Assembly: GCA_025890175.1 (NCBI GenBank)
Contig: JANPYM010000002.1
Span: forward strand, 2,079,747 to 2,143,746
Origin: Ciborinia camelliae
Taxonomy: Eukaryota > Ascomycota > Leotiomycetes > Helotiales > Sclerotiniaceae
Length of the DNA stretch: 64,000 nucleotides
Direction of reading: 5' to 3'
Under the pieces are notes generated by a model. That model was not told where the DNA came from and did no database searches. It was given only the letters and a program-made list of their open reading frames with translations. Positions 27,470 through 37,803 of this stretch are shown here, one piece after another (the first letter of the stretch is position 1; each line of letters opens with the position of its first letter). Position numbers and translations under genes: made by a program.

Positions 27470-29521
27470 TCACACATGTTTCATCTCTTCTGTGGCACCA
27501 TCATGATCCTTTCCCTCAGCTCGCAAATCTCCACCCGTACGCCCATTCCTCACCTCCAATCCAGTCATCTCAACTTTTTGTCCGAGTCCTTGCGCTTCCT
27601 CCCCAGTTTGTTGCAGTCCCGCCACAGCGACTTCATCACCAAACACGGCCGATATTTCCTCCAACGAAAGTTTCGCGGTCTCCGGGAAAAATAAATATAC
27701 AACTTACGCAAACATGAGCGATGAATTTCCCACATGAGATGCTGTCACGGGGGGGGGGAATAACTTACTGGGGATAAACACGATGCACCATGATATAATC
27801 ACAAAATAGTACTTCCACTTCACTTCGACGAATCCTATGGGTGCGGTTTGAAGGAGGATGATTGTGGCTATGGGAAAAAATCAAAAATGAAATTGGTCGA
27901 GGTGTAGGATAGGAGGGTTATATATATAGGGTTGGATTTCGACATACCAGCAAATTGACCAAAAAGCGAAAATCCCATTCCGATAGGTCTAATTTCCATA
28001 GGAAAGATCTCGGAGACGTAGAGATACATCGTCGTATCACAGAATGTGCTGAGAATCCCATATCAGCCAATAACCCACGATTAAAAGAGAATCATCTTGG
28101 GAATGCCCTTGGAAAGTGAGGTAAAAGAAAATAAAGAAAATCCCGAATCCGTTTGCGATCTTATTGTCTGTTCCCGCATAGACGGCTGTTACCCCTACTA
28201 GACAGGAGGTGGTGATCAGACAGCCAGTGAGTCCCGTCAAGAACATTAGTCGTCGAGAGTTGACTTGATCGTGTAGCCATGCTCCGAGTGGATTGTAGAT
28301 TACAGCTGGCGAGGAATTTGTTAATCAATTGTTCAAGTGCATCTGAATCTGACTCCCATAATTACCGGCAGTAGTTAGCCATACGGCTGATAATAGTAGG
28401 GGCATTGAGCCAGAAACACCTAGTCCAGTGTACAATATGACGGCGTAATTATTCTGGCACTAGTCAGTACAAGGAATGGTTATGTTTCTAAACCTATGTG
28501 GCTAGTATCAACATACTATTACCAATGGACCTGCAAATTCAGCACCCCATTGAGTTAAAAATCCTAACATCATTCTCTTCCGATAGCTTTTCTTGGTCCA
28601 GCAAGCCATCCAGCGATTATGTCCAGTCGAAGCAACTCTCTCATCCTCCAAACGGATTTGCTCGCGAATCTGGTGAAATTCATTTTGGGCATTGCTGTGA
28701 CTAGAATCTTGTGGCGAGGCACGTATCTTCTGAAGAGTTTTCCACGCATCATCTAATCTACCCTTCGAAACGAGCCACCGAGGAGATCGAGGGATGAAGA
28801 AAGAGCAAACGAGAAGAAGCAACGGCGACACAGATTGAAAAATGAGCGGAAATCTCCATGCAAAAGATTCATTGACTCGACTTGCGAAATAGCAAGCGTA
28901 TCCTAACCATCCGGCGAGTGTATACCCGACGACGAGAAATATGGCGTGTTGACCCACGAAGAATCCACGAATATTGGGGGTGGAAAGCTCGGCAAGATAC
29001 ATGGGACATACAGTGACGAGAATACCGATGCCGATTCCAGATACCACGCGACCTACGTGAAACATTCTATGTATACCCACTGTCAAATCCCAATATACAT
29101 TTCGAAAACTGAGAGATAACCTACGATAGTGCAAGAGCTCCACCCTGTAATAGACCTCCGAGTAAAGAAAGCACAGCTCCAAATTGTATGCTCGACTTTC
29201 GTCCATATGCTTGCGCAAACCACATGATGAATAAAGTGCCTATGGCTCCGCCGGTACTATAGAGTCCATTCGCAGTGGCTATGGCTCGAGTCGTGACTCT
29301 CGCATATCCGGGCTCGTGTTCGAGGGGAAGCTCAAAATACCGATACCATCCCGGCTGGCCAATCGTGCTGGCGATTATAGAAGAGCTGTAGCCATATGTC
29401 TATATGAGTTGTCGTCGCCGTAAGTAACTAACTGGAAGAAGATGTAAGATTACCAGATTAGAGCACATACGAGGGAGCCTAGTCCAACTACCACGCATAT
29501 TAGTTTGTTATAGCCATTCAT
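27470..29521 (-). CDS. Major facilitator superfamily sugar transporter (hexose/lactose permease-like)
   Basis: A twelve-helix plasma-membrane proton-sugar symporter by family. Eight exons join in frame: 29521-29471, 29399-29125, 29066-28517, 28453-28366, 28305-28107, 28048-27948, 27867-27769 and 27702-27470, giving 531 residues. Family signatures are visible: a first helix leading to TYGYSSSIIAST, the GRVVSGIGIG segment followed by CPMYLAELS, the central PRSPRWL motif, YLYVSEIFPMEIRP, and the cytoplasmic PETAKLSLEEI at the end of helix 12. Two splice sites are unusual. The intron 28106-28049 appears to begin with GCATTC; only this junction restores the frame and the G-T-F-C-D-T-T-M-Y-L-Y sequence expected of the family. 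The intron before the last exon ends in AAG rather than a more usual YAG and contains a run of C. Read strictly, a GT-AG rule would break the gene twice, so reduced or altered expression is possible. Substrate cannot be told from sequence. Confidence 0.88.
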
Positions 29522-30992
29522 TTTGTTGGGCTTTTCAATCATGCGAAGCCGGAGAGTGCAAAAAACTGGTTAATAATCGAAAGGAATGCTTTGAGAAAAA
29601 TCTAGCCTCGTTTCATACATCTGAAGGATGGTGTTTGTTTACCATCTGTTTACCATCGGTGAAGAAATACTCCTCGAGGTATGACGACTTTAATTACTAC
29701 TACTGTAACAAGATTATGATAAGGTTGTGCGATGTAGAGTTTGTGCTTTTGTTTTGAGCCACTTTCTTAGGTAGGTATAGACTGATATCACCAAACAAGC
29801 GTTATTGTAACATCACTCTCTCATAACTCAGAAAGTGTCCAGAGATCGCTGAATTGAAGAGGAATCAATGAATCCCAGGAGACTGCGTGAATGAATGACG
29901 ATAGGATTTCCACCCCCTTCTCCCCGCGTCAGATATACATTTGCGATTACTATCACTGCATATCACAAGTACGCCTCGTCAAAAGAGGTCCTATCAGAAA
30001 CATGGATGTCAACTGATGCCGTAGTCATCGCCGATAAAATCAGCTCCCACATCCCCATTTTCCCCGTCTATGGCGCCACTGAAAATGGCGGCTAAATGAC
30101 ATCGACCAATCTGGTTATATAAATATGAGCTCTGATCCCAATATATAAGCCGTATTTGAACATTTAACCAATGATCTCTAGACTCCACGAGATAGATGGT
30201 GAGTATAAAAGATGAGAAACTCCCACCAGTCTACCAGGCTACTAGCCCAATTCATCTTTCCAAATTGCCCAGAATAAACCAAATGACGCTCAAAATATCC
30301 ATTTTGGAAATATCCAGAAAGGAAAAATCAGTGTAAATATTGTGGCAGGAGTGATGATATAATACCTATGATTGATTGTGTTATCAACAGGCTAGGTTGT
30401 ATTATCAATTCTATCCCTATAAAAACAACCATAGCATCGAATTATGAAATTATGTACCACAACTTGCGAGTTGCTGAAATGTGGATGTGAGTTGATTTCA
30501 TTGTGTTTTTGTGGACACAAAAGTACATGTTTAATGTTAAGTTATTGTGTGTCGAAGAAGGGGTAGGATTTAGTCCTTATTTAACGAGAATGAAATGTTT
30601 TCAATGGCAATGGGATATTGCCTATATCTTTCGGGATTTCAAGCGGCCAATAAAAAGATACATTACCTTGTAACAACGGATTTTTAAAAGAGCTCAAGAT
30701 AAATCTCCTACCCAGGGAGTTTCGATTTGTTTTGAAATTCTTTCAAGGGTGGTATGGTGTTCAATCAGGATAAGTTTTGTTGCCACCGGCGTCGGTATTA
30801 GATGGGCCTTTGCACAAGATATGTTGGCTGAGTATGAATGACTGCAGAATGGTGACGAGACAATCGGTGTGTCGGTTACCAAGAAGCTAATTGGCCTTGA
30901 CCTTCGTCCCAACCCTAAGACCAAACAGGAAACCTTGAAAGAACGTCACGTAAAGATCAATGACTAGGTAGGTGGCGGCTTCCTAACTCTAA
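29522..30992. other. Intergenic region, no supported gene
   Basis: About 1.47 kb upstream of the sugar transporter and downstream of the rhodopsin-like fragment. Only short frames occur and none looks like protein. One TAGGTAGGTATA motif is present near 29769. Confidence 0.55.
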
Positions 30993-31505
30993 TTAAACGT
31001 AAAACAAACGGTAGTAGAGGAATAGAAGACTGAGTTTTGCAAACAGTTGTTGCATACCGAACTGAGCTGCCATGATATATCCAGCCTATCGTGAGCGTGC
31101 GATTAGGGAGACGCCTAGCTGTATTTTGTTTATGCTGAGCTTGCATACCTTTGTTATCTTAACTATGTCATCTTTTTTGAGCTTCACAATACTTTTTCCG
31201 TTCATCACTACCAAGACTAGGGAGTATATTGTTAGTATGATTCATGATCAACCCCAACGAAGTTGGAAAGAATTACGTTGAAGAATTGGATACTAGAAAC
31301 TCGCCATACAAAAGTGGCACACAACGTATGCGATGTAAAAGAAAGTAGCCAAGACTGCGAATAACTCTTCCCAGTTAGTCTTGCGAGCAGTACGCTTCAT
31401 AGCCACAAATCGGAGCACAGTAGCCAATATGGCCAGCCCTGCTCCTATGACAGCTATAATGAAAGCTGTCTGTTGCCAAGAATCATTGGAAATATCAAAA
31501 CCCAT
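30993..31505 (-). pseudogene. Truncated fungal rhodopsin-like integral membrane protein
   Basis: The sequence resembles the start of the fungal integral membrane family with a rhodopsin-like fold. Three pieces join in frame: 31505-31310, 31216-31149 and 31085-30993. They give an N-terminal helix (AFIIAVIGAGLAILATVLRF), a second helix after NWEELFAVLA, and then YIMAAQFGMQQLFAKLSLLFLYYRLF, the helix-3 region. Splice signals are good (GTATGG with an ATACTAAC branch; GTATGC). The frame ends at TAA after 118 residues, while family members usually run to about 300-400 residues with seven helices. Sequence below 30990 contains a few suggestive in-frame pieces but I could not join them. It is therefore either a decayed gene that lost its 3' half or a gene with 3' exons that I cannot define. 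Confidence 0.6.
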
Positions 31506-33172
31506 GATTAATGCAAGATAAATCTTTATGACGATTTCAATCAATGGTGTTCGATGGAAAAGCTTTGTGTGTGAGGTCAAAGTAGACTGATGTGAGATTT
31601 TGAGGCTCGTGCTCCATGGGAAAGGAGCATCTAAAGAGTATATCGAATTGCTTAGCTTCCCTGGAGCTGAAGATGCTAACACCCTTCAAGTAAAACCACT
31701 GAAGGTATGCTTGTATTTCTATAAAAAAAGGTTCACCAACACGCCATGGCCAAAAAGACATATCTGGGAAGCTGGGTAGGCCTTTTTCAGTCCCCTCACA
31801 GAAATTTCAGGATCCCATGATCAAATTCAGCGTCTCCTCAAGTGTTCGAAACGTCACCTAGATAAACGCTCAAGAAACCCAGGCTCGAGGTATGCAGTCT
31901 GATTTCCCACATCACAATGTATGTAGGTAGTTTTTACAGACAATGAGCAAGCGGCAAGAATCGCTAAAGCTGCACTTAGTAAGGGATGTTGTGTTTATCC
32001 ATGTTTCAAGCATAGAACTGGTGCAGTGGTGCGTTGATCCCTGCAATCATCACTGAAGTTGGGTAAATTGAGGCTTCACAAGCAAGCATTAGATTACACC
32101 GTCGGAAATACGGACGTTCAATATTGTGCATTGGTTGTTGTTGTCGACAACTCGGTTTCAACTTTTGGGTATTGGAGCTCGCACGCAGGTTTTCACACTC
32201 GTATTGCAGAAACCCACATTCCATTGCTGGTCTTCTCAAAGAATTGGGGGCCAGGAATCCAAACAGCTAGGGTGCCAAGTAAATGTGGTAAGTACAGCCG
32301 GGACAGTTGGTCATCCTCTTCTCATAATTAGACCATCTCCAAAAATGAATTTTCATCTGCTCTGTACAGATGTCCACTGGCAGAGATTTTCTTGGATTGC
32401 AACCACAGCCAAACTGCAAATTTGTGTACCCATTTATTGTGGTGCTCGAATTAGTCAACTAGCTAGCATATCCTCAAAAACAAGCCTCTCGACATGCAGG
32501 CAGCCCCCAAACAGGGAAGTCCTGCGGGAAACAATCCATTTAAGATCATTGCCTATGGTTCTTTCCTGATTGACCCCCGATGGCAAAACAGGATTTCGAG
32601 AAACTGCAGGAATCCCAAGATAGTGGACCGAGTCTATTCAGATAGATACATGCAAAGCGGGGTTGGAAATTCGGAAATTGGTGTTGTGGTGTGGATTTTG
32701 CAACTGAGATTCTGAAAGTATGCGTGTAAGAAGAGTACGAAAGGTATAGATTCACTTTTTTCTCTGCAGATGAAGATGGAAGAAAACAGTGCCGCGTATA
32801 TAGACTTTCTCTTTTGCCCAGCGAGCTATCGGCTGGCAGAAAATTGCCTGCAGACTCGGAGACGGTAAAAATGATTAGATAGAGTCGAATCAATACCGCA
32901 TAATAGGTACAAGTATACTTCACAAATACTCATGATTTAGATACAAAGTGAATTATTTAATGATCCGATTTTTGGGATAGTAAATGTGCTTGATCAATCC
33001 CTTCTTATAATATATTATCACTCCAAATTTTGCGTAGTAGGATCGTGTGGATGTTAAAACCATGAATCTGAAGTTCATTCTATAACTAATGCTTCATCAA
33101 CTTGGAGACAACCAATCCATTGAAATATCCCAACTAGTTGGATGGACATAACCAAGAGGAAACGGCCAAATC
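31506..33172. other. Intergenic region, no supported gene
   Basis: About 1.67 kb. A plus-strand frame of 147 codons at 32126-32569 overlaps several others of similar size on both strands and shows no domain, so I do not call it. Otherwise nothing recognised. Confidence 0.55.
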
Positions 33173-34442
33173 TCAAAACTCGCGACTCTCACCAACGGCC
33201 CACACGTCGAACACTCCTGTTTGAGCAAGGCCCTTGATTTCTAAAGCCTCCTTAAGCTTTTTCGGCGGCTCATCGATAGCTTCACTTGTCAATGCCCAGG
33301 TACCCCAATGAATGCCCAATGCCTTCCTACATTTCGTATCTTGAAATATTTCCACAGCATCATACGGACTTGCGTGAACTGGACTGTACATGAAGCGTGG
33401 AGCATATGCTCCAATCGGGATCAGTCCTAGATCGAACGGACCTCGTAGATTTCCAATTTGAGAAAAGTTCGGGTTCCGGGGAAGCTCATCGAAGCCCGGT
33501 CCGAGTTCCTCGATTTCCTCTGGCACACAGCGGTATCCTGTATCACCGGCAAACCAAACGGACTTGCCGCCAGATGTGACGGCCCAGGATACCCACAGTG
33601 AGTGATTGAAGTCAAATAAAGTTCGCATGGAACCATGCTGGCTGGGCAGACACGAGATCTGCGCCACGATGCGTTTCGGAGGAGATGCAGCACTTTTGTC
33701 GTCGCGGCTTGTTGTGTCCAAGTTGGCTAGTTCAGTTTGAGGGTCATTCGTCGTCCTTTCTAAAACTATCTCGCCATTATCCCACCAGTCCATCTCCGTC
33801 ACTGCACTAATACCCATATCGTGGAACCACTGGGCTAGTTTCAAGCCGACGAAAAATTGCACGTCAGGGTTTCTGCGAAGTATTTCCTTCACGCTTGTCT
33901 GTGACAGGTGATCGGGATGGTCATGACTAATGAATACAGCATCGATGGGAGGCAGTTCGTCCACTTTACAGGCGGCGGGCGTGAAGCGCTTCGGTCCCAT
34001 CCAGCTATAGCGCTCCTCAAAGACGGGATCAAATACAGCTCGAAAGCCAGATGGGAATTCCACGAGACAACTTGCATGGCCTAGCCATGTTGTGCGGAAG
34101 GAATTACCGGTGCGCGATGCTGAAAATACAGGTTGCATGACGGGAATTTTCGCTCGGGATATGTCTGGAAGGGGCAGCTTGCCTTGCAGCCGGTAACTGG
34201 ATGTTCGGAATATCAGTTTGGGGTTCTTCTGAAACTGATTTTATTTATTGGGAGGAAAATTGTACGTGCCGGAAGAAGATGAATATGGCGCGAAGAAAAG
34301 ACATGTTCCTCCATCGTCCAAATGAAGGGAATGGATTTTGGAATTTAATCAGCTTTCCGATTTGGTCTTTGACATGATGTGTTTTGCTGCTGTCTGGTGC
34401 GGTGCCAGTCTCTACGGAAATACTGCAGCTGTAGGTGCTCAT
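33173..34442 (-). CDS. NAPE-PLD-like metallo-beta-lactamase-fold hydrolase
   Basis: The closest characterised relatives are N-acyl-phosphatidylethanolamine-hydrolysing phospholipase D and the bacterial UlaG-type lactonases; both are binuclear-metal hydrolases. Two exons, 34442-34266 and 34228-33173, join in frame to give 410 residues. The metal-binding motif S-H-D-H-P-D-H lies at residues 160-166, preceded by WLGHASCLVEF and FDPVF. Downstream metal-ligand regions are SQHGSMR (the usual P-x-x-H-W position), WFAGDTGY with the bridging Asp, and IHWGTW near the end. The first exon is a weakly conserved leader with a hydrophobic stretch (FLRAIFIFFRH) that could be a signal anchor or a membrane-associating helix. 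The start at 34442 is the only ATG that precedes the spliced frame sensibly. The substrate is not determined; phospholipid hydrolysis is inference from the family. Confidence 0.9.
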
Positions 34443-35518
34443 TGCATGGATAGATAGAAGAAGCTGCTGGGGAAAGAGTCTTGTGATTAGATGGCCGAAC
34501 TTTGATTTGTTATCGCAAAGATCCGTAACCTATATGCAATATATAGATAGGTAGGTAATGAACAAGACGAGGTCTCAGAAATATTCAAAGCAGATTTGTC
34601 AAGCTCTTGCGAAGTTTATCTGTCACGCCACTCACGATATTGAATGGAAAATGGAATTGGGATAAGAAAATATAGAAATTGAATATTATATTATCCGTTT
34701 CCTTGATTCGTTATCCGGAATTTAAAATATTTTCCGGTAATCTATCAAGTCCACGTATGATAATATCCCGAAAAGAAAGTTTTTGATTGGACTGTGCCGT
34801 ATACCAACATGTTATGATCGACAACTAGCCCATCTGGAGTCTGAATATGTCCCGGCTGTGCTTTTGAAACAGTTGTTAACTTATCGTCTATATTTGCACC
34901 GCTCTTATTGGCTCATTGTGGTGGTCTTCCTTAAGTCTTGAAGGTGAGGTGGTTTGTGATGCGAGGTTGGTCGATTGGTTGACCCGTCGTGGGACATTGA
35001 GATGAGATGATAGCGGTGAATACCTACCAAGAGGCTGATATCTTGATAGGTGAGTGCTTATACGGTATACCACTATTCACCGGGCAACTAGAATATCTGC
35101 ATACTTCGAAACTTGTGTTGGTGTTAAGTTAGTATTAGTGTTGGTGTTGAAAATTACAACTGCAGATCTGCCACCACGTTCTCAGTTACACCAATGATAA
35201 AAACAAAGTCCATTAGAATTATTACTGTACGCCGTATACACGGCTCCCAAAAGAAACCTATTTGCCGCATAGTTGCAAAGTTGAGATGTGCAATTCTGCA
35301 TCGTGGTTGTTGTAAGTATCAGCGTGTTACAAAGCTGTTGGCCATGACTCTGTAATGCATTTCTTGCATCGCAAAACAGTCTGGTCTTCATACCAAGAGC
35401 CTTTGAAAACAATGTAAAATCTTGATTAAAGAATATAAAGTTGCCATTCCGTTTTAAATAAACTCATTAGGACATTAATCTCTGCCACTCAAATCCTTCC
35501 CGAGGTCTGATCATCTAT
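34443..35518. other. Intergenic region, no supported gene
   Basis: About 1.08 kb holding the promoter of the NAPE-PLD-like gene and the 3' flank of the ML-like gene. A GATAGGTAGGTAA motif lies near 34546. Nothing else seen. Confidence 0.55.
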
Positions 35519-36366
35519 TTAATTTTTCTGCATCCAGGGGATGTTAAGTTTGTCAGATGTGTTACGCAGACACCTATAATCATCACGTTCTGGAGGACAT
35601 TGGAGATCGAATTCCGTTTGAAGACAATAAATCCTATCTCCCTCCGGAGTCTTAGCATCAAATTTGACGCTCCATTGTCCCTATACAAAGTCATGAGCCA
35701 CCAGTCTGATCAAGGATACCTAGCCTAGTCATAATATACTTACCGGAGCGACCAGCCAGTCCGCAAACCACCCTGCGTAATCAATGAAGACGGACCCTTC
35801 ATTCGGTGGACAGGCTTTTTCGGGTTCGTTTGAATCGGGAGGCTGGTGCATTTTCTCGAGATAATCACATATGTTGAATGTCCCATTGAACGTACCGAAG
35901 TCTCCTGTATTTGCGGTGATATTGAATTGATAATCTACGGTTGAGTATGGTGAGATGTCGCGGGTAAAGTTGCCTACAAAATGACGTAGATGTTAGTTAG
36001 ATAAATTGTTTAGACTTAATTGGGAAATGACGAAATAATAATCTTGATAGTAATTACCCCAGATAAAAACATCGATTTCTTCAACCCTAAAATATCAAAT
36101 TAGATTATGAACTAAACTCAAGCCGACGGTCAAATCGTTACTGAGACATACAAAATAGGTTTGGGTCTGTTGACAATGCGCTCGATATCCAGGAGATCTG
36201 TGTCGCGGGATTCTGGACACAATTTGACAATTGAATCCCCGGATATTTCTCCAAGGCTATTTGAATTTCCAAAAATCAGAGGATTTTGTTGAACTTCCTT
36301 GACTGCTTTAACTAGTGCAGCTGCGTATAGCACGCAGATTGGAAAGAGTAACATGGTAAAATGCAT
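35519..36366 (-). CDS. Small secreted protein, possible ML (MD-2-related lipid-recognition) domain
   Basis: Four exons, 36366-36152, 36058 to 36086, 35973-35744 and 35680-35519, join in frame and give 211 residues. The protein starts with a hydrophobic signal peptide (MHFTMLLFPICVLYAAALVKA). The rest is cysteine-containing and beta-rich in appearance: a first Cys at KLCPES, then VEEIDVFIWG, NISP-like beta strands, FNICDYLE, KACPPNEGS, and APGQWSVKFDA followed by RIYCLQTEFDLQCP. The last segment, a strand ending in a polar sheet with sugar- or lipid-like positioning of Cys, resembles fungal ML/NPC2-type lipid carriers. I hold the family assignment only moderately; the gene structure is much firmer. 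The short second exon is 29 nt. It would act outside the cell or in vacuole/secretory compartments. Confidence 0.75.
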
Positions 36367-37145
36367 TGATTGAGTGAGATATGGTAGTTGAAGACTAAGG
36401 GAAATGCGCTTAAATTTGAGTTCAAAAAAACAGGAGGAGAGTAAGGAGGTAAATCCAAACAAAACGTTAGAGATGCGTAGATGTGCTACTAAGCCCTGCG
36501 GCACATATGTGGCTGACTCACTTGCATCTGCTCAAACACATCACCAACAATGCCCTGTAATCCTCTTGAGATTTATTGGATTTAGACTTCAAAGATAAAT
36601 CCTTTCCACCAAACAGTTTGACTTGATTTCTCTCTTCCTGAGCAAGATTAAGACTGTGCCAACTATAGCAGTTTCATACCATTTCAGCCTGATGGTGAAA
36701 TCCCTCCCAACTTATAGAACATCCCCAACCAACCTCTTTAAACCTCTTTCACAAAGAAGTCCAGTCATCAAAAAAGTTTAGGATACTTGCTCATCCTAAT
36801 AAGACTGCACAGGCAGAGAATAACATTCTTTGAGTTATCGATATGATGTTATTATATGTCATGTCAAAATAAGTTATGGTCAAACTCATGATGAACATGG
36901 ACCTGACTGAAAGATAAACTTGGTTTGGTGGGACCCAAGTACCCTGAGCCAGAGTGGACCGAGTGGTAACTTTCTCGCTTACCAGTACTGTAGTATCCAC
37001 TCCACTCTTATAATAAACAAAAGAGAAAAAATCTTCAACAAATGCATTAACATATCAAAAAGACATTATAGACCCCTCAGCCCTTCAAAAAAGAGTCCTA
37101 AAATTACCATTAGATGGCTAAATGACCAAAAATGAAAATATCAGA
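36367..37145. other. Intergenic region between the ML-like gene and the tRNA gene
   Basis: About 780 bases with no supported gene. It holds the promoter of the secreted ML-like gene (transcribed away from the tRNA) and, at its right end, the Pol III terminator of the tRNA. Confidence 0.55.
37128..37138 (-). terminator. Pol III terminator of the split tRNA gene
   Basis: On the minus strand the mature 3' end at 37146 is followed 7 bases later by TTTT (37138-37135) and then TTTTT (37132-37128), the usual Pol III stop. The 57-nt insert inside the gene has no run longer than three T, so transcription could pass through it. Confidence 0.7.
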
Positions 37146-37274
37146 TAGCAAGTCCCAGTTTCTGTCACGTGATGTTAGTATTTTGAATTATTTTTTGAAT
37201 TTGGAGATGAAAGCTTACCGATCTGGGGACCTCCGGGTTATGAGCCCGGCGCGCTTCCACTGCGCCAACTTGCT
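37146..37274 (-). tRNA. Initiator tRNA-Met (CAT) split by an intron in the T-loop
   Basis: Reading the minus strand from 37274, the parts are: acceptor AGCAAGT, TG, D-arm GCGC-AGTGGAA-GCGC, G26, anticodon arm CCGGG-CTCATAA-CCCGG, variable AGGTC, T-stem CCCAG and ATCG of the T-loop. A 57-nt insert follows (37218-37162). Then come AAA, T-stem CTGGG, acceptor ACTTGCT and A73. All stems pair perfectly, and the mature RNA is 72 nt. Initiator features are A1-T72, A54 (ATCGAAA instead of TTCGA) and three G-C pairs at 29-31/39-41. The A box (TGGCGCAGTGG) is intact; the B box is split by the insert. Without the insert removed, no T-arm or acceptor stem can form. Whether this gene makes functional tRNA cannot be told from sequence, but the perfect pairing of the two distant halves argues that it is under selection or recently interrupted. 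Confidence 0.92.
37162..37218 (-). other. mRNA-type intron inside the tRNA gene
   Basis: This 57-nt insert lies between T-loop positions 57 and 58. It begins GTAAGC, contains AATACTAACATC (a perfect TACTAAC branch-point box about 15 nt from the 3' end) and ends ACAG. These are spliceosomal signals like those of protein genes in this window. Nuclear tRNA introns normally sit after position 37 and are cut by the tRNA endonuclease; this position and these borders do not match that. I see no obvious bulge-helix-bulge across the junctions. The insert also carries the palindrome TCACGTGA. Confidence 0.8.
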
Positions 37275-37803
37275 TGTTGTTTGATGAAGGTTCTGCGTGA
37301 TTTTGGATATATATTGGGGAAATTGCAGATGGACCGATTGTGGAAAGAATGAGTCACAGTACAAGAGAATTTTCTCAAATAGGAAAGAGGGGCACCATTC
37401 GGGATCATTTCGGTATATTTTCTTTTGGGTGAGGTGGAACGGACAAAAACTGTAACTGTGTAAGATGACTGTAAGTGCAACATCAAAGGCAAAATTGTGT
37501 GAATGCAATGGATTTTTTGTATCGAGAGCATTTACTCGTTCTTTTCATTCTCAGTTATCTCATGACAAGATAGATATCTGTATCATTTTCTATCTACTCA
37601 GTACAGAATACTACCATACATCAAACCCCCAAACATATAATCGCTAACTTTTTGCATCAGGATATCAAAACATCATAAAGCTCCGTTGCACTCCCCGAGA
37701 ATAATAACAACCAACATGCTATACCAGAAAAACTTTTCACCATTCGTCCTTCTAGATTTGTATACCTCAAGACTCACTCAGAGCCTCTTCATTCACAAGC
37801 ATC
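37275..37803. other. Intergenic region between the tRNA and the LysM gene
   Basis: About 530 bases containing the tRNA 5' flank and the LysM gene 3' flank. Open frames here are short and overlap the tRNA; none is called. Confidence 0.55.

Noticed and set aside
32126..32569. 147-codon plus-strand frame
   Set aside because: Overlaps similar frames on both strands in a low-information region and has no recognisable motif.
37162..37218. Reading the tRNA insert as an ordinary endonuclease-type tRNA intron
   Set aside because: Wrong position (T-loop rather than after the anticodon), no visible bulge-helix-bulge, and the ends match spliceosomal consensus instead.
37215..37531. Two 97-codon minus-strand frames overlapping the tRNA
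   Set aside because: Their C-terminal parts are translations of the tRNA itself; not genes.
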